Below, piece by piece: positions 8,095 to 15,955 of a stretch of DNA of 64,000 bases. Both the position numbers and the translations under genes were made by a program. The notes under the pieces were generated by a model that saw only the letters and a program-made list of their open reading frames with translations, was not told the origin of the DNA and made no database searches. Position 1 is the stretch's first letter, and every line of letters starts with the position of its first letter. Source of the DNA: Treponema sp. (GTDB lineage Bacteria > Spirochaetota > Spirochaetia > Treponematales > Treponemataceae); NCBI GenBank assembly GCA_024690865.1, contig JAILON010000029.1:1-64000 (forward strand), read 5' to 3'.

Positions 8095-9705
8095 TTATTT
8101 CAAGTACTTTTTGAGCGTCGTGCGCACGGCCCCGGCGCCAGCAAGCTCTTCTCTGAAGAAGGCCTCAATTTTCTCGCCCAGTCCTGACGCATACAGATCC
8201 GATCCAAATATGTTCGCATTGGAAAGGATGGATTTCAGCTGGCCGGTATAGCTTTCCGGCTTGTTCCAGACGACATCCTTCAACTGGGCAGTAAGCTCCG
8301 CCGCCATCGGATCAGGCGAAAGCTCAAAATCCTTTCCCTCATCATCGACAGCAAGCAGGTAGCGGCACCAGCCCGCAATAGCCAGAGGAATAGCCTCAAG
8401 CCGTTCGGCACTGCCATATTGTGCGACATAGCTCTTTATAGTCTCACCGAAGCGGATTCCAACCTTCTGCGACGTATCGCAGGCAATCCGCTGGGGCGCA
8501 TCAGGCATGAACGGATTGGGAAGGCGTACCCCGATGACCTCATCAACAAAGGCCTTCGGGGAAAGGATCTTCGGATCGGTAACGACGGGCATACCTTCCT
8601 TGAGGCCAATCCTCTTTACAAGCTCAAGCAGCTCGGCATCCTTCATTTCATCGGCAATCAGCGTATAGCCAAGGAGGCATCCGTATACGGCAAGAGCAGT
8701 GTGCAGGGGATTCAGGCAGGTAGTGACCTTCATCCGCTCGACGTTGTTCACGGTGTCCCGGTCGGTCATATACACACCGGCCTTCTCCAAGGGCGGCCTG
8801 CCGTTCGGGAAGTTGTCCTCGACGACAAGATACTGGGGACCTTCCGCATTCACAAACGGAGCAATGAAGGTCTTCTTTTCGGTCACAAAAGGCTGCATCT
8901 TCTCTATGCCAGCCTCCTCAAGTGCCTTTCCTATCTCAACGCTCGGACGCGGGGTGATTTTGTCTATCATCGACCACGGGAAGGATACCCTGCTGCTGTC
9001 CTCAAGGTAAGCTATGAACTCCTGCGGCACCTTCCCCCTGCTGTTCCACTCCCGGGCGACCGTCAGGACCGAGTTCTGAAGTTTTTCCCCGTTGTGGGAA
9101 CAGTTGTCCATTGAGACGACGGCAATCGGAAGCTTCCCGTTCTTGAAGCGATGGAAAAGGAGGGCGGCAACCTGCGCCATCACGCCAGTCGCCCCGTCAG
9201 GGCCAGCCTCAAGATCAGACAGCACGTAGGGGAAATACTCACCCGCGGCATTTTTCAGGGCATAGCCTTTTTCCGTAATCGTAAACGTCACAAGCTGGAG
9301 CGATGCGGAGGCAAAGACCTCCTTCATCCTCGCCCATTCCGACGCATTTTTGGTGCTGGAACGGACGGCCTCCGCCAAGGATGCAATGACCTGCCTGGAA
9401 ACGGAGCCATCGGGCTTGAGCGTCACACCGAGCACCAGGTTGTCGTATGGCCGGTAAATCTCGTCTATGATGTCAAAGCTGAAGCTTTCGGCACAGACGA
9501 TGCCGGTCTTGGAAAGATGCTGCTCCAGCAGGGAATCCGCGATTCCTCCGATAAACATGCGGAAGATGTTTCCGGCACCAAAATGCACCCAGACGGGATT
9601 CTTCACAGTCTCCGCACGAACGGCCTGTATGTCGTAAGAAGGAAGGGCGACATCCGCTTTTTTCCACCCCTCCCTGTCCTTCAATCCTTCTAATGTCAGT
9701 TTCAT
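8095..9705 (-). CDS. uxuB: D-mannonate oxidoreductase (fructuronate reductase)
   Basis: A 536-residue member of the mannitol dehydrogenase family. The N-terminal nucleotide-binding part has VHFGAGNIFRMF; the middle has VVSMDNCSHNGEKL and FPWSMIDKITPRP; the C-terminal half carries the family helix TCLNPLHTALAVYG. It should interconvert D-fructuronate and D-mannonate with NAD(H). The pairing with uxuA decides UxuB over tagaturonate reductase UxaB, which is the alternative. ATG 9705 is chosen because AGGA lies nine bases upstream; ATG 9711 is also possible. The uxuA stop is 11 bases upstream. Confidence 0.85.
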   Translation of the reverse strand: MKLTLEGLKDREGWKKADVALPSYDIQAVRAETVKNPVWVHFGAGNIFRMFIGGIADSLLEQHLSKTGIVCAESFSFDIIDEIYRPYDNLVLGVTLKPDGSVSRQVIASLAEAVRSSTKNASEWARMKEVFASASLQLVTFTITEKGYALKNAAGEYFPYVLSDLEAGPDGATGVMAQVAALLFHRFKNGKLPIAVVSMDNCSHNGEKLQNSVLTVAREWNSRGKVPQEFIAYLEDSSRVSFPWSMIDKITPRPSVEIGKALEEAGIEKMQPFVTEKKTFIAPFVNAEGPQYLVVEDNFPNGRPPLEKAGVYMTDRDTVNNVERMKVTTCLNPLHTALAVYGCLLGYTLIADEMKDAELLELVKRIGLKEGMPVVTDPKILSPKAFVDEVIGVRLPNPFMPDAPQRIACDTSQKVGIRFGETIKSYVAQYGSAERLEAIPLAIAGWCRYLLAVDDEGKDFELSPDPMAAELTAQLKDVVWNKPESYTGQLKSILSNANIFGSDLYASGLGEKIEAFFREELAGAGAVRTTLKKYLK

Positions 9706-9716
9706 TCCCATACGTC

Positions 9717-10799
9717 CTAGCGGTTTTTCCGCCCCTCGCTCTTTTCGACAGCTTCCCACAGACCCGAGATGTATGCCGCACCAAGCGCACGATCGTAGAG
9801 GCCATAACCGGGCATAGCCTTTTCACCCCATATCATGCGGCCGTGGTCAGGACGGATCGGCCCCTCGAATCCAATGTCATACAAGGCCTTTACTATTTCG
9901 TACATGTCGAACGAACCGTCGCTCGAAAGGTGGGCCGCCTCCTCAAAGTCTTTCCTGCCGTCGTTGAATTTCAGGTTCCTCACATGCGCGAAATGAATCC
10001 TGCCTTTGAGCGCGCGGATCGTGGCAGGGAGGTCGTTGTCGGGATTCGTCCCGTAGCTCCCGGCGCAGAACGTGAGTCCGTTGTGGGGATTGTCCGTCAT
10101 CTTCATCATCCGCTGTATATTCGGGAGGCAGGTGATTATCCGCGGCAGCCCAAAGACGCTCCAGGCCGGATCGTCCGGATGGATCGCCATGTTTATGTCA
10201 TACTTGTCGCATGTCGGCATGATTGCATCCAGGAAATACTTAAGCCGGTCAAAGAGCATATCGGCCGTCGTCCCCTCGTACATCTTGAACAGGTCCTTGA
10301 TTTTTGCCATGCGCTCAGGCTCCCAGCCCGGCATGACCGTTCCGTTCATGTCACCCGCAATCTTGTCGAACATGTTCTCTGGCTGTATGGCATCGACGGC
10401 CTTCTGGGTGTAGGCCATGACCGTTGACCCGTCGGGACGCAGGCGGGCAAGTTCCGTCCTGGTCCAGTCGAATACCGGCATAAAGTTATAGCAGACCATG
10501 TGGATGTCGTTCTTGCCAAGGTTCTCAAGCGTCTTTATGTACGCCTCTATGTCCTTGTCGCGGTCGGCGCTCGCAGTCTTGATGGCATCGCTCACATTGA
10601 CGCTTTCAATTCCATCGAGCGTCAGTCCGGCCGCCTCGACCTCGTCCTTCAAGGCTTTTATCTCGCCCTCAGTCCACAGCTCGCCCGGCATTTTGTCATA
10701 GAGGGTCGTGATTATCCCCTTCACATAGGCGGTCTGGCGTATCTGCTGCAAGGTCACGGTATCAAACTTGGATCCGTACCATCTCATCGTCATTTTCAT
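9717..10799 (-). CDS. uxuA: Mannonate dehydratase
   Basis: A 360-residue TIM-barrel dehydratase that turns D-mannonate into 2-keto-3-deoxygluconate. It begins MTMRWYGSKFDTVTL and shows the family segments VCYNFMPVFDWTRTEL, MAIHPDDPAWSVFGLPRI, TFCAGSYG and HVRNLKF, the last three supplying active-site and metal ligands. The GAGG ribosome site lies just upstream. It stands between the TRAP permease and uxuB and feeds the KDG kinase encoded on the other strand. UxaC isomerase and KDPG aldolase are not in the window. Confidence 0.95.
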   Translation of the reverse strand: MKMTMRWYGSKFDTVTLQQIRQTAYVKGIITTLYDKMPGELWTEGEIKALKDEVEAAGLTLDGIESVNVSDAIKTASADRDKDIEAYIKTLENLGKNDIHMVCYNFMPVFDWTRTELARLRPDGSTVMAYTQKAVDAIQPENMFDKIAGDMNGTVMPGWEPERMAKIKDLFKMYEGTTADMLFDRLKYFLDAIMPTCDKYDINMAIHPDDPAWSVFGLPRIITCLPNIQRMMKMTDNPHNGLTFCAGSYGTNPDNDLPATIRALKGRIHFAHVRNLKFNDGRKDFEEAAHLSSDGSFDMYEIVKALYDIGFEGPIRPDHGRMIWGEKAMPGYGLYDRALGAAYISGLWEAVEKSEGRKNR

Positions 10800-10885
10800 A
10801 TTAAACCTCTTCTCAACATCCTGTCATTGCAAAAAGCATCTATATCATCGATATATCATATCTGTATGAAACCTGGTCCGAAGCA

Positions 10886-12181
10886 CTAGCCCGCCACCCC
10901 GAAAATCATGTTCGGGATGAAAAGCACGAGCTTTGGACAGAACACAAGAATCGCAAGTTCAATCAGAATAGCAAGGAAGAACGGAAGGCTCTCCTTCGTA
11001 TATTCCTCGGGCGGACAGTTTATGATTCCGCACACCGTGTAGAGCGCGGACCCGATTGGCGGAGTCATAACTCCCAGCGTAACGATCGTGGCCATCAGGA
11101 CACCGAAGTGCACCGGGTCCATTCCGACGCTCGTCACCATCGGAAGGAAAATCGGGGTCAGCAGCAGGAAGTTGACGTTGCTGTCAACGAACATTCCCGT
11201 GATGAAGAGGAAGCCCAGCATGATCAGCGTAAGGAGCTGCGGGTTCTCGGTTATTCCGAAGATGAACGAACTGAGCGCGGCGGGAAGCTTCACCCAGGTT
11301 ATCGCATAGCTGAAAGGACCGGACATGGCGATGATCAGCATTATCGCGCCGTTGTCCTTGAGCGTCGTTATCAGGGCTTCCTTGAAGTTCTGCCAGTTCA
11401 GCTTTTTGTAGACGAACTTTCCAACGACAAGGGCGTACACAACGGCAAAGGCACCGGACTCGGACGGCGTGAACACACCGAAGCGGATTCCGACGATAAG
11501 GATTATCGGGAACAGCAGCGCCCAGACCGACACCTTGAGGTTGTCGAGAATCTCCTTTATGGAAAGCTTGGGAGCATCTGTCGCGGGCGGATCAAACTTC
11601 CTGATCCGGCTCGTGATAGTCGTCGTTCCCATCAGGAACACCATCATCAGGATTCCGGGTATGATTCCTGCGGCAAAAAGGCGGCCAATCGAAACCTCAC
11701 CGACAAAGCCGAATATTATCAGTCCCAAGCTGGGCGGTATGGTCGCAGTAATCAAGGCCGTAAGGCAGTTGACAGAACAGATGTAGCCCTTCGTATAGCC
11801 CCGCTTGAGCATCTCGGGGGCAAGGATCCTCGTCTCCATGGCGGCATCGGCAGTCGCGGAACCGGAGACACCACCCATCAAAGTTGACATGACTACGGAA
11901 ATCTGGGCAGTACCCCCGTACATCCTGCGGGTCAAAAGGCGGGCAAGGCTCAGCAGCTGGTCCGTGATTCCCGACACGTTCATCAGGTTCCCGGCAAAGA
12001 TGAAGAACGGAACCGCAAGGAACGCGAATGACTGGCTTTGAAGCACGATCATCTGGGTCGCGGCCTCGAACGGAAGCATCGGCTGGCTCAAAAAGAATGC
12101 AAAGCCGGCTATACCGATGACGAACGCAATCGGCATCCCCATCATAAGGAAGACGACGAAACAAATCAGCAAAAGGCTCAT
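10886..12181 (-). CDS. dctM: TRAP transporter large permease (DctM)
   Basis: A 431-residue inner-membrane protein with about 12 hydrophobic segments, the ion-coupled transport subunit of a tripartite importer. Typical stretches are FVIGIAGFAFFL, QSQSFAFLAVPFFIFAG, GGVSGSATADAAM and GVMTPPIGSALYTVCG. The start overlaps the DctQ stop by four bases (ATGA). The location next to uxuA/uxuB and opposite a KDG kinase points to uptake of a hexuronate such as glucuronate. Substrate identity is inferred from context only. Confidence 0.93.
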   Translation of the reverse strand: MSLLLICFVVFLMMGMPIAFVIGIAGFAFFLSQPMLPFEAATQMIVLQSQSFAFLAVPFFIFAGNLMNVSGITDQLLSLARLLTRRMYGGTAQISVVMSTLMGGVSGSATADAAMETRILAPEMLKRGYTKGYICSVNCLTALITATIPPSLGLIIFGFVGEVSIGRLFAAGIIPGILMMVFLMGTTTITSRIRKFDPPATDAPKLSIKEILDNLKVSVWALLFPIILIVGIRFGVFTPSESGAFAVVYALVVGKFVYKKLNWQNFKEALITTLKDNGAIMLIIAMSGPFSYAITWVKLPAALSSFIFGITENPQLLTLIMLGFLFITGMFVDSNVNFLLLTPIFLPMVTSVGMDPVHFGVLMATIVTLGVMTPPIGSALYTVCGIINCPPEEYTKESLPFFLAILIELAILVFCPKLVLFIPNMIFGVAG

Positions 12182-12660
12182 TTAGACTCCTCCTTTTTGA
12201 CGATGCAATCTTTTATCTTGAGGGCAGTTGAAATCGACATAGAGAATGTCGCGACGACAAGGCTCAGGCTGACAAGTGAATACGGAATGGGCATGGACTG
12301 GTAGGTGCGAAGGCGCTCGCTCCAGGCAAGACGGCAACCATAGATGCAGATGACAACGCATACAACCAGGATTATCAGATAGACCGCAATCAGGATGGCT
12401 TTCTGCACGGCTTTCGGAAAGTAGCGCGTGAGCAGATCAATTCCTATCAGCTGTCCGCTGCGCCATGCGACATCCGCACCCAAAAAGGAAGTCCAAGCAA
12501 GCAGAAGCATGGCAAGGTCGATATTCCACGACATGGAAATCCGCATAAAGCGGAGAATAGCCGATGCAAAAACGAGCGTCACCAGAAGGATAAAGCCTAC
12601 CCCGCAGACGGCAACCTCCAGCTTGCAGCAGCAATCGTAAATCTTCTTTATTGTCTTCAT
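12178..12660 (-). CDS. dctQ: TRAP transporter small permease (DctQ)
   Basis: A 160-residue inner-membrane protein with four hydrophobic segments, as usual for the small subunit. The DctQ-typical stretch LLAWTSFLGADVAWRSGQLIGIDLL is visible around residues 52-76 in pieces such as AWTSFLGADVAWR. It pairs with DctM, whose gene overlaps it by four bases. The stem-loop-rich gap of 144 bases before it separates it from the binding-protein gene. Confidence 0.9.
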   Translation of the reverse strand: MKTIKKIYDCCCKLEVAVCGVGFILLVTLVFASAILRFMRISMSWNIDLAMLLLAWTSFLGADVAWRSGQLIGIDLLTRYFPKAVQKAILIAVYLIILVVCVVICIYGCRLAWSERLRTYQSMPIPYSLVSLSLVVATFSMSISTALKIKDCIVKKEESK

Positions 12661-12708
12661 AATTCCCTATTCGTATCTTCATGCCCTTTCAGGCGCAGGC
12701 AGAAGGCC

Positions 12709-12782
12709 GGCCCGGACAGGAGCCCGGGCCAGCCCCACAGCAAGCGGCGGATCCGTGCAGGAACGCAAGGCCGGTCCGCCGC
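12709..12782 (-). other. Two GC-rich stem-loops between dctP and dctQ
   Basis: The first stem pairs GGCCCGG (12709-12715) with CCGGGCC (12724-12730). The second pairs GCGGCGGA (12744-12751) with TCCGCCGC (12775-12782). Neither has a T-run on the minus strand. Their place after the binding-protein gene parallels the hairpins after the ABC binding protein at 1337-1403 and suggests unequal expression of binding protein and permeases. Confidence 0.6.
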
Positions 12783-12804
12783 AAGTACCCAAAGGCAGGA
12801 CGCC

Positions 12805-13842
12805 TTACTGTCCGAGCTCCTTGAAGAGACGCTCCTTCAAGCCGGCAGAGAAGCCCAGGTCGTTATTGACGTACATCGGCTCAATCGCTTTCTTGAACTC
12901 GTTGATATCGACATCGCGGATCGTGACGCCGTTCTTCTTCATGTTCTCATAGTAGCCGGACTCCTCATCCTGAATTATCTGTCCGTATTCAACCGCAGCT
13001 TCGCGCACGGTCTTCGTGAACAGCTCCCTGTCGCTCGCGGAGAGGCTGTTATAGAACGAGGCGGAGCAGACGAAGGCCGACTGGAGCATATAGTGCTTGG
13101 TCATCGCCACGTTCTTGACGACCTCGTAGATGCGGCTTCCGTCAGCCGTCGCAACCTGGACCTCGCAGCCGTCAAGGGTTTTCTGCTGGATTCCGGGGAA
13201 AACCTCGCCCCAGGAAATTCCGATGTTGGCAAACCCGAAGTACTTGGCAAGGTTGTTTCCGATTGCATTTCCAAAACCACGGATGCGAAGTCCCTTCAAG
13301 TCAGAAACATGCTCAACCGGAGTTGTCGTGTAGAAGCAGCGGAACCCGTTGTACATATTCGTCAGGTAGATGATTCCTTCCTTCTCAAGGGCAGCCGACC
13401 ACTCCTTGAACAACGGCGTGTCGGGGAGTTTCTTCAAGGCCGCAGGATCAGTCAGGATATACGGAGCCATCAGGATGTTCAGGTCCGGCAGCTTGAACTG
13501 GCTTGCAAGGCGGCCTGGGTCGCTCGGCACGACCAGGTTGATTCCCATCTTGGCCTGGGTGACAAGTGCATCCGTGTCACCGGAGAGCGCACCCGCGACC
13601 TGCACCGTGGCATCAAAGCGCCCGGAGGCGTTCAGACGGTCGGCAACGGCCTGCATCATGCGGCTCTGACCTGTCGTAGCGGCCTCGGTACCTGCAAACG
13701 TGACAGAAATCTTCTTTGCCTCTGCGGCTGAAGATCCGCTTCCTGAGGAAGCCTGACCTGCATCACCTTTCTTCGAACATGACGGAAGAAGCATTCCAAA
13801 CAGCAGGGCCAAGCCCGCAGCACAAACTATCGATCTTTTCAT
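12805..13842 (-). CDS. dctP: TRAP transporter substrate-binding lipoprotein (DctP)
   Basis: A 345-residue DctP-family solute receptor. A signal peptide ends in the lipobox LPSC (Cys22), followed by a Ser/Gly-rich tether. The DctP core shows TQAKMGINLVVPSD, GLRIRGFGNAIGNN (the conserved arginine that binds the ligand carboxylate lies in this region) and LDGCEVQVATADG. It is the first gene of the dctP-dctQ-dctM-uxuA-uxuB unit, with GGGAGG before the ATG and a promoter at 13875-13903. Its ligand is probably a hexuronate, inferred from the neighbouring catabolic genes. Confidence 0.93.
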   Translation of the reverse strand: MKRSIVCAAGLALLFGMLLPSCSKKGDAGQASSGSGSSAAEAKKISVTFAGTEAATTGQSRMMQAVADRLNASGRFDATVQVAGALSGDTDALVTQAKMGINLVVPSDPGRLASQFKLPDLNILMAPYILTDPAALKKLPDTPLFKEWSAALEKEGIIYLTNMYNGFRCFYTTTPVEHVSDLKGLRIRGFGNAIGNNLAKYFGFANIGISWGEVFPGIQQKTLDGCEVQVATADGSRIYEVVKNVAMTKHYMLQSAFVCSASFYNSLSASDRELFTKTVREAAVEYGQIIQDEESGYYENMKKNGVTIRDVDINEFKKAIEPMYVNNDLGFSAGLKERLFKELGQ

Positions 13843-13867
13843 AACAGTCCTCCCTTGTTGACTGACA

Positions 13868-13881
13868 TACTGATATGTTAG
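13868..13881. promoter_or_regulatory. Operator box 1 (dctP side)
   Basis: TACTGATATGTTAG is the exact reverse complement of the box at 13976-13989 and is itself an imperfect palindrome. It covers the -10 of the dctP promoter. It is the best candidate binding site for the adjacent GntR regulator. Confidence 0.7.
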
Positions 13882-13903
13882 TCCAAGAAAATGCAGCTGT
13901 CAA
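13875..13903 (-). promoter_or_regulatory. Promoter of the dctP-uxuB operon
   Basis: Minus-strand TTGACA (13903-13898), 17 bases, TAACAT (13880-13875). The -10 lies inside operator box 1. The predicted leader is about 26 nt and includes the GGGAGG ribosome site of dctP. Confidence 0.8.
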
Positions 13904-13953
13904 GAAAAATTTTTCGTTTTTTTGCCTTTTTTCCCCGCCAAAAATCAATTTTC

Positions 13954-13982
13954 TTGACAGATACAACAAGCAATGCTAACAT
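13954..13982 (+). promoter_or_regulatory. Promoter of the gntR-kdgK operon
   Basis: TTGACA (13954-13959), 17 bases, TAACAT (13977-13982), identical in both hexamers and spacing to the divergent dctP promoter. The -10 lies inside operator box 2. Confidence 0.8.
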
Positions 13983-13989
13983 ATCAGTA
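13976..13989. promoter_or_regulatory. Operator box 2 (gntR side)
   Basis: CTAACATATCAGTA, the exact inverted copy of box 1 with 94 bases between them (about nine helical turns). It overlaps the -10 and the likely start of the gntR transcript, so binding should repress both directions and could loop the DNA. Confidence 0.7.
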
Positions 13990-14007
13990 GGAGGGAGCGT
14001 GTCAAAC

Positions 14008-14724
14008 ATGGATAAAACTGATTCAAGCGTCCAGTCGGCGGTCTATACCGCGCTCAAGAACAGCATCATGTCCCTGCAAATGAAACCCGGCAGCGTCATC
14101 AGCACCCAGAAGATAGCGGACAAGCTTTCTGTGAGCCGGACCCCGGTCCGGGAAGCATTCATACGGCTGCAGCGCGACGGTCTCGTGGACATATTCCCGC
14201 AAAAGGAAACCAGCGTCTCCCTCATAGATTTTTCCAAAATCAACCAGGAGCGTTTCATCCGCGAGAGCCTTGAAAGCGCGAACATCGACCTCCTTATACA
14301 GATGATATCGCGGAAAAACATCGCGGACCTGGAAATGAACATCGAGCAGCAGCACGCCACAATCAGCGCCTGCGACTTCGAAAGCCTCTTCAAGCTGGAC
14401 AACGCCTTCCACGAATATCTTTTCAAAGTGACCGGACAAGAGCTCAGCTGGCAGACCATAGAACGGACAAGCAACCACTACGGACGGATCAGGGCCATCA
14501 CGGTCTGGAACAAGGACATAATGAAGGAAACCGTCCTGCAGCACCAGAAGATACTCGCCGCCATACAGGACGGCAGCGCGGACCACGCGAAAATATACAC
14601 CAAGGTCCACCTGCACCAGCTTGAAAACCAGGTCCAGCAGCTTTTGCGCGACTACCCGAACTACTTCGTACAGGACACCGTCCCGGCCGAGGACAAATTT
14701 GAGGCGCTGCTCAGGGCTGACTGA
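14008..14724 (+). CDS. GntR-family regulator (FadR/UxuR-like)
   Basis: A 238-residue regulator. The winged-helix DNA-binding domain has ISTQKIADKLSVSRTPVREAF, and the all-helical C-terminal domain (about residues 85-225) resembles the FadR/UxuR-type FCD ligand domain. It probably senses a hexuronate-pathway intermediate and represses the divergent dctP-uxuB and its own operon through the paired boxes at 13868-13989. AGGAGGG at 13989-13995 serves either ATG 14008 (spacing 13) or the in-frame GTG 13999 (spacing 4); the start is therefore uncertain by three codons. The KDG kinase follows in the same direction. Confidence 0.9.
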   Translation: MDKTDSSVQSAVYTALKNSIMSLQMKPGSVISTQKIADKLSVSRTPVREAFIRLQRDGLVDIFPQKETSVSLIDFSKINQERFIRESLESANIDLLIQMISRKNIADLEMNIEQQHATISACDFESLFKLDNAFHEYLFKVTGQELSWQTIERTSNHYGRIRAITVWNKDIMKETVLQHQKILAAIQDGSADHAKIYTKVHLHQLENQVQQLLRDYPNYFVQDTVPAEDKFEALLRAD

Positions 14725-14782
14725 CGGTTGCCTGCGTCCTGAACCGCCGCACACACAACTTTTGGAGGTGAATGCCACAATT

Positions 14783-14812
14783 ATGGAACAGAATAAAATG
14801 GAACAGAATAAA
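14783..14812 (+). repeat. Tandem 15-bp duplication at the kdgK start
   Basis: ATGGAACAGAATAAA occurs twice head-to-tail (14783-14797 and 14798-14812), giving MEQNKMEQNK and two possible in-frame start codons. Confidence 0.9.
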
Positions 14813-15826
14813 GAGTTTGATTTGATTACCTTTGGCGAGGCAATGCTCCGCCTTTCTCCTCCGGTGAACGAGCTGATAAGCAAAAGCGATTCGTTCAAAA
14901 AACACGCCGGAGGGGCCGAACTGAACGTCGCATCCGGCGTTTCGCTGCTGGGACTCAGGACCGCCATCATCACCCGCCTGCCGGAAAACCAGCTGGGCAC
15001 CTTCATCAAGAACAGGATCCGTGCCTCCAGCGTGAGCGACGATTACATACTGTTCGACAGCTCGCCGCACGCCCGAGTCGGCATCTACTACTATGAGAAC
15101 GGCGCGTACCCGCGGAAGCCGACTGTCGTGTATGACCGCCGGGATTCTGCAATCACCAGGATTTCCTCCTCGGAAATCCCCGACGACGTATACACGAAGG
15201 CCCGCATCTTCTACACGTCCGGCATCACGCTTGCCCTGCACGAGAACACCCGCAAGCTGGCCATCGAGATGATCCGGAAATTCAAGGCGGGCGGAGCAAA
15301 AATCGCATTCGACGTGAACTACCGCGCCAACCTCTGGGACGAGGAGACGGCGCGCACGACAATAACGTCCATTCTTCCGTTTGTCGACATCCTCTTCATT
15401 TCAGAGGAAAGCTGCCGGAGGATGTTCCAGAAGACAGGCACGCTCCAGGACATGCACCGGGAATTCTGCAAGGATTTCCCCAACATCAGCTACATCGCAT
15501 CCTCCATGCGGGAAGTCATCAGCCCCAAGCTGCACTCGTTCACCTCGCTCCTCTATGCAAAGGACGGGGACAGGTTCTACACGGAGAAGCCGTACAGGGA
15601 CATAGACGTCGTGGACAGGATTGGCAGTGGAGATGCCTACTGCGCCGGAGTCCTTTTCGGCCTGCTCAAGTACGGCGACCCGCAGAAGGCCGTGGAATTC
15701 GGGAATGCGACCTGCGCCACCAAGAACACGATTTTCGGCGACCTGCCCCTGTCGGACTTCAACGAAATCAGCTCCATCATCGAAGGCCATCATGCGGGCA
15801 GCGCCCAGTCCGAAATGAACCGGTAG
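14783..15826 (+). CDS. kdgK: 2-keto-3-deoxygluconate kinase (PfkB family)
   Basis: A 347-residue PfkB/ribokinase-family sugar kinase. Family marks are ITFGEAMLRLSPP near the N terminus, GGAELNVASGVSLLG, and the C-terminal DRIGSGDAYCAGVLFGLL with the catalytic Asp of GSGD. With uxuA and uxuB on the divergent strand the likely reaction is KDG plus ATP to KDPG. The frame is open back to 14621 inside gntR, but GGAGGTG at 14764-14770 supports ATG 14783 or ATG 14798, which are copies of each other. It is cotranscribed with gntR (58-base gap). Confidence 0.87.
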   Translation: MEQNKMEQNKEFDLITFGEAMLRLSPPVNELISKSDSFKKHAGGAELNVASGVSLLGLRTAIITRLPENQLGTFIKNRIRASSVSDDYILFDSSPHARVGIYYYENGAYPRKPTVVYDRRDSAITRISSSEIPDDVYTKARIFYTSGITLALHENTRKLAIEMIRKFKAGGAKIAFDVNYRANLWDEETARTTITSILPFVDILFISEESCRRMFQKTGTLQDMHREFCKDFPNISYIASSMREVISPKLHSFTSLLYAKDGDRFYTEKPYRDIDVVDRIGSGDAYCAGVLFGLLKYGDPQKAVEFGNATCATKNTIFGDLPLSDFNEISSIIEGHHAGSAQSEMNR

Positions 15827-15886
15827 GAAACCGGCCGGTCGCCGGCAGAAACCAGACCGGTCGCCGCCATAAAACAAGGCAGGAAC

Positions 15887-15915
15887 TGTACAATATCCTC
15901 AAAAAATAATATAAT
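15887..15915 (+). promoter_or_regulatory. Promoter of the ABC-F gene
   Basis: TGTACA (15887-15892), 17 bases, TATAAT (15910-15915). Inverted arms GGCAGG (15878-15883) and CCTGCC (15916-15921) flank it. The leader would be about 34 nt and contains AGGAG at 15945-15949. Confidence 0.65.
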
Positions 15916-15955
15916 ACCTGCCAACACATCAGCACATTCATCATAGGAGCACATT

